Of a stretch of DNA of 64,000 nt, positions 1 through 13,700 are shown in pieces (positions within the stretch are counted from its first letter, which is position 1; every line of letters starts with the position of its first letter). Location of the stretch: contig JAGGNK010003336.1 of NCBI GenBank assembly GCA_017590115.1, positions 1,240,001-1,304,000 of the forward strand, written 5' to 3'. The position numbers and the translations under genes were made by a program. This stretch comes from Montifringilla adamsi (lineage: Eukaryota > Chordata > Aves > Passeriformes > Passeridae). A model generated the notes under the pieces. That model worked only from the letters and a program-made list of their open reading frames with translations. It was not told the origin of the DNA and did not search any database.

Positions 1-1797
1 TTTGTAAATTCTGAAGGAATATTAGTGTGCCTCAGCCTCACCTTGTTGCTGTGAGAATAGAAGCACTGGCTTGTTGGAATATTCATCAAACCCATGAGGG
101 GACCATAAAAAAAAGGCTTTTTCAGCCCTTCTCTGGAGGGTTGAAGGAAGTATTCAGCTCCCTATGTTCAAAAGTAAAGGAATTTGCTGTGGAGCTTTGG
201 CTGTCTGGACAATGTAATGGGAAGATGGCAGTCCCAGCATGTGGGACATCCAGCTGGGAGACTGGATTCTTATCACTAAGACTAGAAAGGGTTGAGATCA
301 GCTGCAGCAGTCAAGCACAAAAATATTACAGAAAACAATCAGTATCATGCTTTGTGTCCTGGGCAAAGGAAAATCTTGCTTTTCAGATATCCACAACTGA
401 GCAGAGTATTGATAAGTGCAGCTGCTCAACGCTCCCAACTGCTAATGCTTTGTAAGTTTAGAGCCTCCTTTTCCTTTCTTTTCTGAGGTTTTTGTTCACA
501 TTTTAAGTTTGTTTACTGCAGCATCTCGTTTTCTGTAGCCTTTTCTATGCATTTTCAGGGCTATAATTTTCCGAGCTCTCTGAGTTTTGCCTCTCCTGGG
601 CTCAGGTTTCCCCCCAGCTCAGACAGCCTCAGGATCCTGGTGGTTCCTGGCTGTGAATTGCTGTGCTGGGCTGTGTGTGGCAGGGCAGTCCTGGTGCCAG
701 GGAGGCTTTTCCTGCCCTTCCTTCAGTGCCATCAGCCAGCCCAGCCCAGTCCCCTGGGTCACATCCTGCAGCCTGGCCGCCCTCCCTCCCTTCTCCCAGC
801 CCATCCCCAGCAAGGCTCAGGTACAAAAAGAGAGTCATGTGTTAGAAGGGACAGTAATTGCCTGTTTGCATTTTTGCCTGGATTTTCTGCAAGGTTTTCC
901 ACAGTAAACTTTGATTTCAGTGCAAAACTGAAAAGATTTTCTTCCGAAGCTTTAAAAAAGAAGTGATTTTTCTGCCCACACACCGCTCCACCTTTACACA
1001 CTCTCATCCCTCTCCACCCTTCAACTTTCTGGTGCATCAGGAACCAAAGTTCTTATTTTTGCATGAGAACACAGCTGGAGCTGCTCCTCCTTGTACATCA
1101 CTCCCTGTCTTCTCCTCTGACCCCCAGCTTGGTACTGCAGCCCTGGGGTGTTGGAATATTGTGACTGAAAATGCAGGTGATTATTCACTGCTGTTTATGG
1201 GCTAGGCTGGAGCACATGGCTGTAGTTACTGAGAGAACCCCTGCTTTAAGCTGATTTCAGGTGATTTAAGCTGCAAATTAAATAGACTGGACAGGAAAGG
1301 AAATGCTGCTGCTCCTGTTTGCCTACTGAGGTGAAGAGGGATTAAGGACTGAAGTTTTTACAGACCACTGAAGACTTACAGAGCCAAATGGCTGCTGTGG
1401 TGCCAAGTGGGATTTTCAAATGCATGAAAACGTCCATCTCCCACCTGAAGGACTCACACCTCGATTTGTTTCTTTAGGTGTGTAAGCAGCTTTGAAATCT
1501 GCTTCAAAGGCACTTGCTTGAAGCCACAGAGACACTGTGGGACAGAGCACAAACCTGATCTCAGATCTCATACATTCTTGTCCTGAATCTTAACACAGGA
1601 CCCGGTCTCTTGAAAAACAGTAGAATTCACTGAAATATCTCAGTTCACTTATACTTTTCTGTATGTAGCACTTCAGCTTATTTGTCTCTGAAGTTATAAC
1701 CTGTTAGATCAGGAAATGCCTTAAACATATGTGTGATAAATATCAAGGATTTCTCTTTCCTTTCTCAGCTCTTCTTTTCTTTTTGATTTACTTATTT

Positions 1798-1828
1798 AAA
1801 AAAAAAAAAAAAGAAAAAAAAAAAAAAA
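1798..1828. repeat. A-rich homopolymer run
   Basis: Nearly pure adenine run broken by a single G. It could be the tail of an old retroposed copy, but no recognisable element precedes it. Confidence 0.9.
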
Positions 1829-2417
1829 GCTAGGACCAATTACAGAGTTTTACATTTTTTCCTGCAAGTTGTGAGATTTGTGGTCATTTAATCCCTCCTG
1901 GGAAGAAGCTTCCTAGTGTGTCTTTCCATTCTGATAAATATTTTTCAGGTAGAAAGCAATATATTTGGATGAATAAAGAATCTCAGGGAGAGCAAAAGAA
2001 AGCCATTAGCAGCTGTGGATAAATCTCCTTCTCCTACAGGTTTTCCATTACACAGTGGGCACTTCCAAGACACCATGGGAGAAAGCATGATTTTGAGTGC
2101 CATTAAATCTGCACAGCAAATATTCCCCGTGCACTGCAAGCATCCAGTGCAGCCCATGGGAGAAGGCACTGAGCTCAGTACTGGGATCTTTATTTGCTCT
2201 CTGTTCTCTTCCTTGCTTCCCCTCAGACAATGTTCTGCTCTGAAAGATCTCAGCAACTCCCATTGAGGAAGGTGTAGAGAACAAGCCCCAAGCTTGTGTT
2301 TGTTTTTTGCCCTCCTCTCATCAAGTAGCATGTTTCATTTCCTCTATATTTTTCATTTATTTCATTTATTTGCTCACTTGCTCTTAGGAGTTTTGGGTGC
2401 TGCTTTTTTATTTTGCC

Positions 2418-2441
2418 TTTTTTTTTTTTTTTTTTTTTTTT
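2418..2441. repeat. T homopolymer run
   Basis: Uninterrupted thymine run followed by CAG. It looks like a splice acceptor on the plus strand but no gene supports that reading. Confidence 0.9.
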
Positions 2442-5400
2442 CAGATGGTGGGATCCAGGGTTTGCACAGGGAAATATTCTGTAGCATTGGAATTCTCTGG
2501 AATTCTTATTGCAGGCTTCCTTAAGGATTTCATGCTCTCTACTGCAGCTGGATTTTTATATTTAGCTGGAACACGACCATTCTCTTTCATTCATCTTTTA
2601 TATTGCAAACGAAACCAATGGAATTGAAGTGAATTAGGCTATCTTGATAATTCTGAGCAGTGAAAGCTGTGGAAGGAAGAAATGCAACTGAAGTTCTTAT
2701 GAAGAATCCAAGAGGAGCAAGAAATGATCAAGAACAGAGATTGTGAGAAAGCAATAAATAAGCAATTCTCAAAGATCAGGGCTGGGTTCCTGGGTTCCTT
2801 TGGGGTTTAGGGCAGGCTGGGCTCTCTCTGAGCTCTCTGTGCCTGTAAGGAGGTTCTCAACCCTCTGGCAAATCTATCAGAAGGGCAGCTGGAGTAAATT
2901 CTCAGCTGCTGCAGTAAAATAAAGCTGTAAATAAACTTGTGTAACAAATAGAAAATCTTAAATGGCCACAGAACTCTAATCTGAACAACATTTTTGCTTA
3001 AATATCTGTCAAAAAAGAGGGAGAAGTCTGCAGCTCAGGTGTTATTCTCAAAGATCTGAGGAAGCTGAAGGGGACTTCATAGTGTGGAAGTCCAAACTGA
3101 AAATCATCCACTTTTAAAATTCCTTTGATAAACTGAGTAATGCAGAAAATGCACTGAAAAATAGACTATTCTTCTGTGATTTTAAAAAGTTGAAAATATT
3201 ACATATTTTTCAACATTTCTTTACAAATAAAACATAAATCAGGTTTCAAAATGTGACTTGCAGATGCAAAAATGCACCTGAAATCTAATTTATATAGTCT
3301 CTGCCATTGAAAGCTGCTATTCCACATATGAAAAGTGGGGTTATATTGTTGGTATATCAAGACAGTCCCATTGGCTCCTGATAGCTCTCATATTGTTGCC
3401 TACTGTAAAGAGAGCTTCTGGGTTTGATTTTAATTATATGTTCTTCATTGCAAATATGTGCTGCCTTCCTGCTTCCAGCACAGCAGATAAAGGATAACCA
3501 GGATGGCAGAGTTACACCAGCAAGAGGAGGAGAAAATCAGACCCAGGGCCACAGTAAGAAAAGAAGTTATTAGTGATCTAGCAGTGAAACAGGCTCTCTC
3601 TTTTTGATTCTTTTCTTTTGAATGAGTTACAGTTATGTCCTGCATTAATATTTTTGCTTAGTTTGCTATGAAATGCAAATGAAAATAAAAAAAAGATACA
3701 ATTTAAATTACTTTGAGGCTTTCTTCATCCACCACCCAAATGTATATACCTCAGAAACTAATATAGCTCTTTGATGGGAATTGCTTATTTTCTGTTGACA
3801 GCTTCTTAGTGAAAAAGATAGAAATCAGATTGAATTTCAGCAGTGAGAAATTGAGAGCTTGTTCTACCAGCAGGAATCTCAAGGCCCCTAATTTTACCTC
3901 TGTGAGCAAAGATGAACCAAGAATATCAGCAACCTACTTTCCTGCCACGGAAAGAAACACAGCACCCTAAAAGCCACAGAGACAATCTGAAACAGAGATT
4001 TGTCCAAACTTCAGTGATTTCACCTCAGCTTAAACATGGCAATATATAAGCACAGCAGAGACACTGGGGTTTGTGGTTATGGACCCAGCAGTGTGGCAGC
4101 TGCCTGTGAATAAAGCACATCTTGTCTCTGCTCACGCACGGGGGGCTCAGCTGTGACCCTTCCTGATGACCCCAAGTCCCAGCCAGGCACCAATCCTGCA
4201 CCACTCAGCCCTGGCAGCGGGGCTTTAGCACTCACAGGGAATTTTTCCTGCCTCCTCTGTCACTGAGGAGACCTTAAGTTTATTTATATAAAATATATTT
4301 TTATTTTTTATATTTCAATCAACAAGAGTCCATATGAACACTGCTATTGACATGAGCTCCACAGAATCAGAATGAGATCATTAAAATATAAATATCAAAG
4401 CATTTTGTCTTCTTTGCAGTGCATGGCAGCACTTTTCTGCTTTGTCCATTTATGTGTCTTATTCCGAGTAATCCAACATTGCTTTTTGTCTCTGCAATAT
4501 ATCTTCATAACAGTTCTTCCTATGCAGCAGTGTCAGGAACCAGATCAGGCTAATTCTTTTCCATCACACTGTATTTTCTTGTGTCCTAATGCTATTATTT
4601 CATGCTCACTTCTTTCCTCATGGTATTTTTGCTGTGTCATCTTTTGTCTTTTTCATATTGTTTTACTTCCTTTCATCTTGCGATTTTCTGTCAAACGATT
4701 GTGTCACCTCAACAATCAGATATGTGCCCTGGCACATTGGTTTGCAGCATGTTTCCACCTAAAAAATCCCACCAAACTGTAATCTTCACACTGATTTATG
4801 ATAAAATAGTACATTTGCTTCTTGTGATGAAGTGCTAGTTTGTTTTTTTGGGGTTTTTTGTTGGTTTTTTTTTTGTCTTAACATCAAAAAGGTGGGTTTT
4901 GATCACAAAAATCCTGATAAAAATGAATTAACCATCCCAAGTACTTTACAACAAGGAAAACCATAGGGATTTCTCTTTCTTTTTATTAAAATGTTTTATA
5001 GTCCCCACTAGAGACTGGCTACTTTAAAAAACCTTACTGCAACTCAAGAGGAAAATGTTCATCTCCAGAAGTGGGTGAGTTACACAAAGCTGAATCCAGT
5101 ACAGAACTGTGTCTCCCACCAGCTGGGTTTCCCAGGGCATAGGGAAGAGCTCTAATCCTGGATCATGCTGTGCTCAGACACAGCTTTGAGCAGTGCCAGA
5201 GCCAGGGCTGCTGGCACTAAATTGGGTTACTGGGGTTTTTATGTAAGGTGCCACCGAAGCTGGCAGTTCACTAGCAAGTCCTGGGGGGCAGATGAAGAGG
5301 TGGCATTTTTGCCCTGTGCTTTGTTTCCCGAGCCCTTCAGCAGTCCTTTCCTGGGACCAGGTGTGCCCACACGGCAGCCAGGGCTCTTACAGACTCAGGC

Positions 5401-7435
5401 TGTGCTCATCAGAGAGGCTCCTGCTGCTCCTGCCCTTGATTTCCCTCTGCAGCTGGCAGAGGTGATGAATTCACACCAATGTGCTCCCTACCAACCACTG
5501 GATTAATTTGCACCAAAATAGGGAGGTCTGAACTAGAGCAGTTGAGAAATTAGGCACATTGCCTGTTGTGTTGTCTACAAGGTCAGTATTCCCTTAAAGA
5601 CAAGACCTGTGGATATTAATCTCCTAAATCCAGCCATAAAGCTGATGAGACAGAGCCTTTGAGCACTGGAGCTCTAGCTGAGGAGCTGATGTGACATCAA
5701 ATGATCTCCCAGTGTTGTAACAGGGACAGAAACTTTCAGTCAGAGCAGCAGTAGCAGCTCAAAGCACCTTTGGAAAATTCCATCAAGGGTTACGTGCTAT
5801 GTACACCCCCTCTGCCCTGCTGGAGAGATCCAGGGGCCTCAGGAAGCAAAGTGAATTGCTTGGCATCCAGCTCCATGGTCTCTCTCCAGACAGATGACAG
5901 CAGCAGAAAATTGGGTTCCACATTTACAAACTTAGTACACTAACTTAAATCAAAGTCAGCCTTGTTCTGCAGACAGGTTTTCCCATGTTCTCACACCTCT
6001 ACTTTTAATTAAAATGCTGACAATCAGGGATAAGGGGAACAAAATACAAAGGTAATCATGTACAGAAAAACATATTTCACCAGAGCATAAGCTATTAGCA
6101 CTTTCTCGGCTATCTGATCATCTGACAGGCTTAAGGGGAACAGTGATGTGAATTTCAAATCTCCAGCTGCTCCCCCAGGAACCTCTGTCTCATACAGTTT
6201 GTACTGAAGTGAGACAGTAGAATACAAAAAGGAAGGAAAGGAAAACACATAATGCTGCAGGATGGATAAACACAGGAACAAGGCTAAATTCAACCCTCCT
6301 TCAGTGCCGTTGCCTCTGATGCATGTGGTGGCTTAGGAACATCTGTCTCAGAGTGGCATAATCCCACACCTGAACCAGCATTTGTCACTCCTGGATGTTT
6401 AGCTCTGTAGGACTCAATCCATTCAGGAAATTAAGCAGATGTCTAATGCTGAACAGATGAGCACTTTCACTGAAGTCAAAACAATTACAATTAAATGTTC
6501 CCCCTTGCTCAACTCAGCCTGAGTGAGGGAGCTTGTTTCAGAGGGCTCTGAATGGCCCGGCCACACTGCAGACTGTCCTTTTCCACCAAGGCACTCTGAG
6601 CTGGCTCTGGACTTCCCCTGGATTATTTACTCACACTCCTATCTGTATATGAATTGATTTCCAGTCACTCAGGCACTCCCTGTGACTGATCTGACCCGTC
6701 CAGCTGCTGTGTATGGGCAGCCCTGAAGAACTCAGGTGCTCAGCTGCTTTCCAGCACTGTCTTCTCCTACAGCAACAAAAATATGATTTTTATGCCTAGG
6801 AAAGCTGCAGCCTAAAAATGACATGAGAGCTGACAGAAGGATCCTGACTGCTGAAAGAGAACAGGGTTGGAAATGATACTTCCCAGCATGGCAGGCAGCT
6901 GGCTCAGTGCCTTGCAACCTGCCTCCAGTCACATTCCATGGGCTTTGGGAAGGGGAAAGGACCTGAGGAGCAAGGATTATACAATGTGTCTTTACAGTGA
7001 TCTGCCTATCAAGGTGAGGGTAGCAAGAACTCGTTCAGTAATGGAGTTTTGCACGATTTTAGGTTTTTATTTCACTGTAAGCTTTTCATACCTAGTCCAA
7101 GGATGTGGTGCTTGCAGCATCCAGGGAGTACAACAGACTAGGCAGAGCACAGGTCAAACATAATTGCAGTTCTCATGTTTGCTCCCATGCCCCAGTGTCA
7201 CTGGTTAAGTAGGATTTGCTCCATGTGGAAATAATTTCCACATCTTAGCTCCTGAAAGAAGCTGAAATGATGTGTGTATTCCACAGGTAACCTAATCATA
7301 GCAGACAGACACACTCAGGATTTTGCAGCTGGGTTTGCTGTGTTCCTGGCTGACTCTGGGCACTCCTGACCTGAGTGTCCCTGAGTCCATTCCCCGTGGT
7401 CAGATGGGTATTTCTAATTGCAATGTCTTTGGCAC

Positions 7436-7585
7436 GTTCAATTTGAGGAATGAACTTCTTGCAGTGTGTTTTCTTTCCTTGCCTCTGAGCCATCCCAAGC
7501 TTTTTGGGATGTTCAATTTGAGGAATGAACTTCTTGCAGTGTGTTTTCTTTCCTTGCCTCTGAGCCATCCCAAGCTTTTTTTTTT
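7436..7585. repeat. 75-bp tandem duplication
   Basis: Two near-identical direct copies start at 7436 and 7511 (offset 75). Each begins GTTCAATTTGAGGAATG and ends in AAGCTTTTT. The second copy runs into a T/C-rich homopolymer. The copies appear identical over about 65 bases, so the duplication is young. Open frames here on both strands only follow the repeat. Confidence 0.9.
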
Positions 7586-7589
7586 TTTT

Positions 7590-9060
7590 CTTTTTTTTCG
7601 TACAAATACCCCCTGACTCTCGTAAAATGTACACTGAGCTCTGCTGGATTCCCGTGGCATGGATTGCCCTGTGTTCCCTCTCTGCTCACCTCCACCACAT
7701 CTTGGCTTGCAAAAGATACTTATGGTTGAAATAAAGACAAAAGGTGCTTTCCTTATTCCTGCCCCTTCATGGTAAAGCTTGTCCAGTGCCAGATGGGAAA
7801 GCACAAGCAGTTGCTGGGTTAGTTCTAAGGCTCTTTTTCATGTGCATCAGTTTCATGTCCTTTAGGAGGATGGATAGGATGAATTCTTTAAAAAGGCTGG
7901 TATATCAAATGATATTTATCATAAAATATCTCAGTTCTGTGTCATTTATAGCTGTAATTTAATTATACCTAATATGTTTCCCTAATTGTGATATTGACTA
8001 TTTTATAGGAATCAGAATAAGCCTTTTGATCATCTGTAGGTACAGCTTCACTAATAGGCACAAATCAAAATGCCTTAGATCAGCTTTGTACCCCTAAGGC
8101 ACAATGTAAATGATGAAGGGATGGGACTTCATTTTGTCGTGTTCTCTTCAAATATCAAGTTATATTAAAGAAAACACTTTTCTCAATCACAGGTGCGTGT
8201 ATGAAGAATGAGTGACAGCTTGATGTCATCTCTTTGATAAGTCTACTCCCTTGGCATTTTTAGATGTACTTTCATAAATGAGCTTCAATTCATCTTGCAC
8301 AGAGTGGAACTGTATCTCACTGTCTGCAGAGCTGTATTTAAAAATGTGCTTACTACTCCATAATTCACAAAGGACAGAGAAGGAAAAGGAAAAAAAATAT
8401 TCTTTGTGTATTTTGCTAGAGACCACCAGGGAAATGTGCATGTTTGTTCCTAAAAGCCAAAGCACCACGGGGAGGAAGGCACACGTGAGGTCTGTGCAGC
8501 TCCACCACCAATATGGCAATTTGTTATATGATGTTTCTACATGCTGGTACCCAGGGGATGATCCTGCACTACCAAAATCTCTGCCTGGGAAAGGAAAAAG
8601 GCAAGTAGAAAACATTTCTTAGCTCCAGCAAGTCCTTTGTGCAGCAGGGAGTGCCTCTGAGCATGCCTGGGCAAGCACAGGTACATGCATAGCTCCAGAC
8701 AAATGCACAGCCTGCATTTCATTTGCACAGTGGATTTCACACAGCTATATCACTTAGTCTAAAAAAAAAATATAGGTTTTTGATGGTGTTAGGATAGGGC
8801 CATCTTTTAACTCTAAGGGAAGGCCATATAATAATATGAAATATTCGATGTGTTTGTAGAAGCATGTTTTATACTGCATATAAAATATATGTTATACAGT
8901 GAAAGGGGGTGGAACAAGATGAGCGGTAAGGTCCCTTCCACCCCAAACAAATCTGTGACCCTGTCATTCTGATGTGAGAAATACAACAGCAGTCTGCAGC
9001 TGATACAAATTGCCATCTTCCATTTGACATCTTAGAGGACTTTTAAAGTTTTACCTGCAC
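7590..9060. other. Non-coding DNA with one CR1 scrap
   Basis: No supported gene. The only recognisable element is the short CR1 3' fragment listed separately near 8905. Confidence 0.5.
8905..8973 (+). mobile_element. CR1 LINE 3'-end fragment
   Basis: The stretch reads like the conserved CR1 tail: a purine-rich stretch, a GATGAGCGGTAAGGTCCCTT-type motif, then CCACCCCAAAC and a degenerate octamer end. The CR1 family is the dominant retroposon of birds and is normally 5'-truncated. This piece is short and diverged, so it is old. Confidence 0.65.
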
Positions 9061-9324
9061 AGGGTTGGGCTGTAGATCTTTCTAAGCCAAGCAATTCACA
9101 AAAATGGATTAAGAGAGAAGATGGATGCCTAGAAATGGCAAAAAGGTGTGTCCTTTGGTTTATTCTGCTCTGACACTCCTCATTTCCCTGACTCTCTGTC
9201 CATGCTTGCTGTATTTTCCTCTCTGGAGCCAGAAGTGTCTCCCATAACTCATCAGGGCTGCAGGAGAAGGGGTTTGATCATGGCTGTGTCCATGGGTGAT
9301 ATCGCAGCACAAATAATAATTTTC
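9061..9324. repeat. Left arm of a long inverted repeat
   Basis: This 264-base segment is, in reverse complement, nearly the same as 10506-10788. The best matching part includes the region of CTGCAGGAGAAGGGGTTTG near 9261. I estimate about 90% identity or more by eye. Compared with the right arm it lacks about 26 bases near 9083. It could be an inverted duplication or two copies of an undescribed interspersed repeat in opposite orientation. Confidence 0.85.
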
Positions 9325-10505
9325 CACAGAGAATCTGCCCCATTCAGCCTCTGAAATGCCCCAATACAGCAGCTTCTACAGCACCTACAGACTCAGACCC
9401 ATCACTTCTCAGTCATTCCAACCTGACAACAGTTGCCTACTGTTATTGCTTCTTTGAATTTTAATCTGACATTTAACCTAGCTGGAAATGCATTGCCTCA
9501 TTTACTCCTTGTGCTCTCCCCCCTTCCATTTACTTCTAAATAATCTTTTTCTTTAGATGATTTTCATGAAATTGCCACTAAAAAGAGTCCTGTTTGAGCT
9601 GCCTCATTTGAAAACTGTGAGATAGTGCAAGACATCTGAAGATGTCATTGTAACACATGAAAAGCACTTCAGCCTGCACATAAACACTATCAAGTAGAAT
9701 TTGAACTGAAGCTATAAGCTAGGCTGAAATGATATTTTGTTAATAATTGTCAAATATTCCACAAATAGCACAATCCTAAATAGCACTATTCTGAGCAATG
9801 AGAGCACCATGTAACATGCTGAATTTTTAAACAGAGCTGAACAGAATATAGAATTTCTATTTGGGAAATGTGGACATCTTGAAGTTCAATTTTGTTCAGA
9901 AATGGAACAAATATCTTTCATACAAAAGGAAAATTCTAAATAGCTGCTTCAAAATGTAATGTGCATTTGAAACTCAAAAGTTTAGATTTAAAATTGTCTT
10001 TTTATTTCTTATTATTCTGATGTCAGAGTTTGGTTAGAGAAATGTCAGTGTATGGGAGAATTTGCTGAGAACAAAAGCGTCATCAGAGGCTGCTGATTTT
10101 TTTATCAGTACAATAGAGAAGGAGCTGTTTTCTATATCCTTATGTGGGATAAAGCTTCACATTTTTTACTACTGCCAGATCATGAAATAATGTGAATAAA
10201 AATACAGAATATTTTAAATTAAATTTTAATGTTGAAATAAATATACAATTTGGATAAAACGAGTTCAAGGTATTTTATAAGAAGTTTCAATGAGAAATGT
10301 TTAATAAGAAGCAAAAATAAGCAAAGCTCCATTTCACTGATATTTTTCAAGAGAAGCTTATTTTGTTGGAAATATATTAAACCAATTCTTTCACGTATAA
10401 TGTCAGGATACATTTATATTCAATCTGTGTCAAGCAGGCAGTGAATTGCTGTTACAATATCCACTGTCTTCTTTGGCAAATGTTTTCCTCAGTAATCCTG
10501 CTTCT
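9325..10505. other. Spacer of the inverted repeat
   Basis: AT-rich, about 1.18 kb, with no open frame of note and no transposase-like coding sequence. The inner edges of the two arms do not continue to match. Confidence 0.6.
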
Positions 10506-10788
10506 AAAATTATTATTTGTGCTGTGATGTTACCCATGGATACCATGATCAAACCCCTTCTCCTGCAGCCCTGATGAGTTATGGGAGACACTTCTGGCTC
10601 CAGAGAGGAAAATACAGCAAGCATGGACAGAGAGTCAGGGAAATGAGGAGGGTCAGAGTAAAAGAAACAAAAGGACACACCTTTTTGCCATTTCTAGGCA
10701 TCCATCTTCTCTCTTAATCCATTTTTGTGAATTGCTTGGCAAGAAAACTACTTTCTGCATGGTTCAGAAAGATCTACAGCCCAACCCT
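10506..10788. repeat. Right arm of a long inverted repeat
   Basis: Reverse-complement partner of 9061-9324, 283 bases long because of an extra segment near 10740-10766. The outer boundary is sharp at CCCAACCCT. See the left arm for the comparison. Confidence 0.85.
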
Positions 10789-13700
10789 GCGGAAGAAAAG
10801 GCGCAACTTGCTTAGTAACAAGCAGGTGAAGCTTGGTCCTGCCACGTGTCACCCTTCAGGGTCTCAGTGAAGGGCAGTAAAGCAGGAAGAACGACGCAGT
10901 TGCTTTTTGGTCTGGCTAGAAATAAAAGACAAATGCCTTTAAGAGTTATCCATCAAGAATGAGGAGGAAAGAAAGCAGAGACATGACAAGAACCATGGGG
11001 GAGGTCTGCGCTTGCCCAGCCTGCTCCTGGTGAGGGCTGTCTCACCTCCAGGAGGCACAGAGCATGGCACTGTCCTGGCTCAGGGCTCTGCTCCCAGACA
11101 CGGCACAGCCAGCGCCAAGCAAGCTGTCACTAAAGATTCTCCTCCTGTTTTTCCTTCTTTCCATGATAGCCCAAATTGAATGCTTGCCTGGCCTTGTATC
11201 TGTCATGTCAGCTTTTAGACAGTGCACGTTATGTTCTGTACTCCAGCGGCGTGCTGTCCTTCCCCAGGAGCTCTCAGGGCTTATCAAGAGCCTCTAATGG
11301 AGGTGGCCTGAGGGACAGCAGTACACAGTTTGCTTTTACATTTCTTCTCCACTTTCAAAATATGGGAGATATTAATAGTACAAAGGACTGTTCCCAACTG
11401 CTTTGATCTCCACAACATTTCTGCTCTTTCAGCCTCCATGTCACTACTGATGCCATGTTCCATTACTATTTTCATTATTCCAGCCCACAGCCGATACTCT
11501 TTTCCCATCTTGTGTGCTTTAACCCCAGCAGTAGCTGGCCTTCCCCAGAGCAGGGAGGGGAGTGAGAGGATTGGCAGTGCTTTAGCAGGATCCCCCGAGA
11601 GCTGTGCGTGATTGAGGGGCTGTAACAAACCTCCTGGGACTCTTGAGCAGATTTATTTTCAAAGATAGTTGTTGATCAAAAGGAAAAAAAAAGGATGCAT
11701 AAGCTGCATCCCCCCCTGGAATAACCTCAAAGGAGAAGTGCCTCAGAGACATGTTCCTGCCATGCTTCTCCTTTGCTTCAGGGCAGCAGTAATTTGCTGT
11801 AAAGCAGAGGCAGCACAAATTCCACATCCTGACAGAGGGTCAGCTCGTGTGCCCGTCATGAGAGACGGGAGAGAAAGCACAGCAATAACTCCTGTGGCTT
11901 CTCAGGAGGAGCAGCCACCATAAAACTCACCCACCTCCACGTGATGTTCCACACGGATGACATTTGAGGTGAAGGGGGGAGGAATCTTAATTTTCTTTGT
12001 CCCTGACTCAGCATGGAGTCAAAGTCATTGTCGAGTTAGAAACGTCCGGTTTTGGTGACAGGTTACCACAAGCTCTGGGAATTGTTTTCTGTTTTCTTAA
12101 ATGAAGGAACATCCAGCAAGAGAACAGAGACCTCATTCGAATTTATTCTGTTACTGTGTGATTAGCACTATTTCAAACGTTGCAAATAGCGTTATAATAA
12201 AGTGTTTTGATTTAGAAGTGCTTAACAATTTGCAGTAAATCACAAACTAAGCCATGAAGGGACAATTCTTCACAGGGGGATGTGTGTCTGTGCACACAGG
12301 TCCTCACCATTTGCAAACAATGAGATACTGGCAGTAGACACACCATGCAAAGTCAATTATAAAGAAAAGTAGGTTCCTCTCCTTAATTAAATAAACCCAT
12401 AAATAAATAGGAGACAGCAGTGCTACAAAAGGCAAATTGTTCTTCAGCTCCTGAGTAAGACATTCAGTGGGAAAGAACTGACAAATATGATGCAAGTATA
12501 ATATCTCTTCTCAATAAAAAAATGCATTTTGTATGCAATGGACAAGAAAAAGTGCCTTAAAATGTTATCTCATACTTTATGGAAAGCTGTGGTAGCTTTC
12601 TGAGAAAATGAGCAATGCTGCCTAGAGAACAGAGTGCTCAGCTGGACACAGCAGCCTGGCTTCTGCCCTGGGTTTCGTTTGTCTCTTGAGTTTTGGACAT
12701 GTTCAGGTATCAGCTGGTGACTTTGCCTCCACTGCAAGGCATTCAAAGGTACATCCTTAAATTATCTTGCAGCTAGGTTAAATTATTGTTATTATTCAAG
12801 GAATTTTTTTTTCATTGTCTACACTGAACATTTTCACACACATTAGAAAGGGAAAACAAAGTTGTTTGCCAGTATCTGACTCTGCTAAGAAACCTTATCT
12901 AAGGAAAAATGAAGCTGTGTCAGACAGGTGAAGGACTCTCCCAAGCTATTAATTCATTTTGAATAATTCATTAGCTAACATTCTTAAACTCTGATAGTCC
13001 CAGGTAAATCCCAGAGCGGGGTTTTGTGGTCCCTCAGCCATGCTCCTCATCAAATGCATGAAGTTTTACATAATAAGAGGATGTGTGAGTGTTTTTAAAG
13101 AGATATTTGTTCTGGAACTTGTAATATCTAAAGAGATATTTGTTCTGGAACTTGTAATGAGTGCCCAGTGTGTGACTGTGCAGGTGTGTGTGCCTGTGTG
13201 TGGTACTGGAGGGAGTGCCCAGCACAAACCCTGTGTGCCTGCTCTTGGACAGTCACTCCCTGTGTCCTCTCCGTTTGAAAACCTGCTGTAGGCTTTACTT
13301 GGAACTCAGACTTTTGAACTCCTAATGCAGAATTAAGGGAAAATCCCTTCTCAGCTGGAACATCAGTGGGAAATGCAGAGCCAGGGTCTCACCTGATGTA
13401 AACTGGGGGGTATTCACTGAAATCAATCAGTCCAGGGGCATTGTGAGCCAGGTGTGGGCAGAAGTTGTGCTGAGCTACAGTGAAGGGGGATCAGTCTTTC
13501 AAAGAGCCAAAGAGATGTGAATACAAAATTTACCTTTGAAATTCTCAGGGATTCACGTGCTGCAAACATCTTGCCCAAAAGCACCCTCTCCCTCTAAATT
13601 ATTACAGGGAAACTGAATAGGCTGCAGTCACTATTTTTCCTAACTTCTTATGGAACCTAAAATGGCCACTGAATTAAACTTTAACAAATAGATCTTTCAA

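Larger units (their letters stand above)
1..7400. other. Gene-poor DNA, no supported gene
   Basis: I see no convincing exon chain on either strand. The longest open frame (plus, 27-455) has no start context, no repeated protein pattern and weak splice signals. Present are an A-rich run at 1798-1828, a T run at 2418-2441 and an AT-rich stretch around 4280-4320. Single exon-like islands, such as 1129-1174 on the plus strand with a good pyrimidine tract and a donor, have no phase-compatible neighbours and are not called. Confidence 0.5.

Noticed and set aside
27..455. 142-codon plus-strand open frame at the left edge
   Set aside because: No domain, no start context, weak splice signals and no neighbours; consistent with chance.
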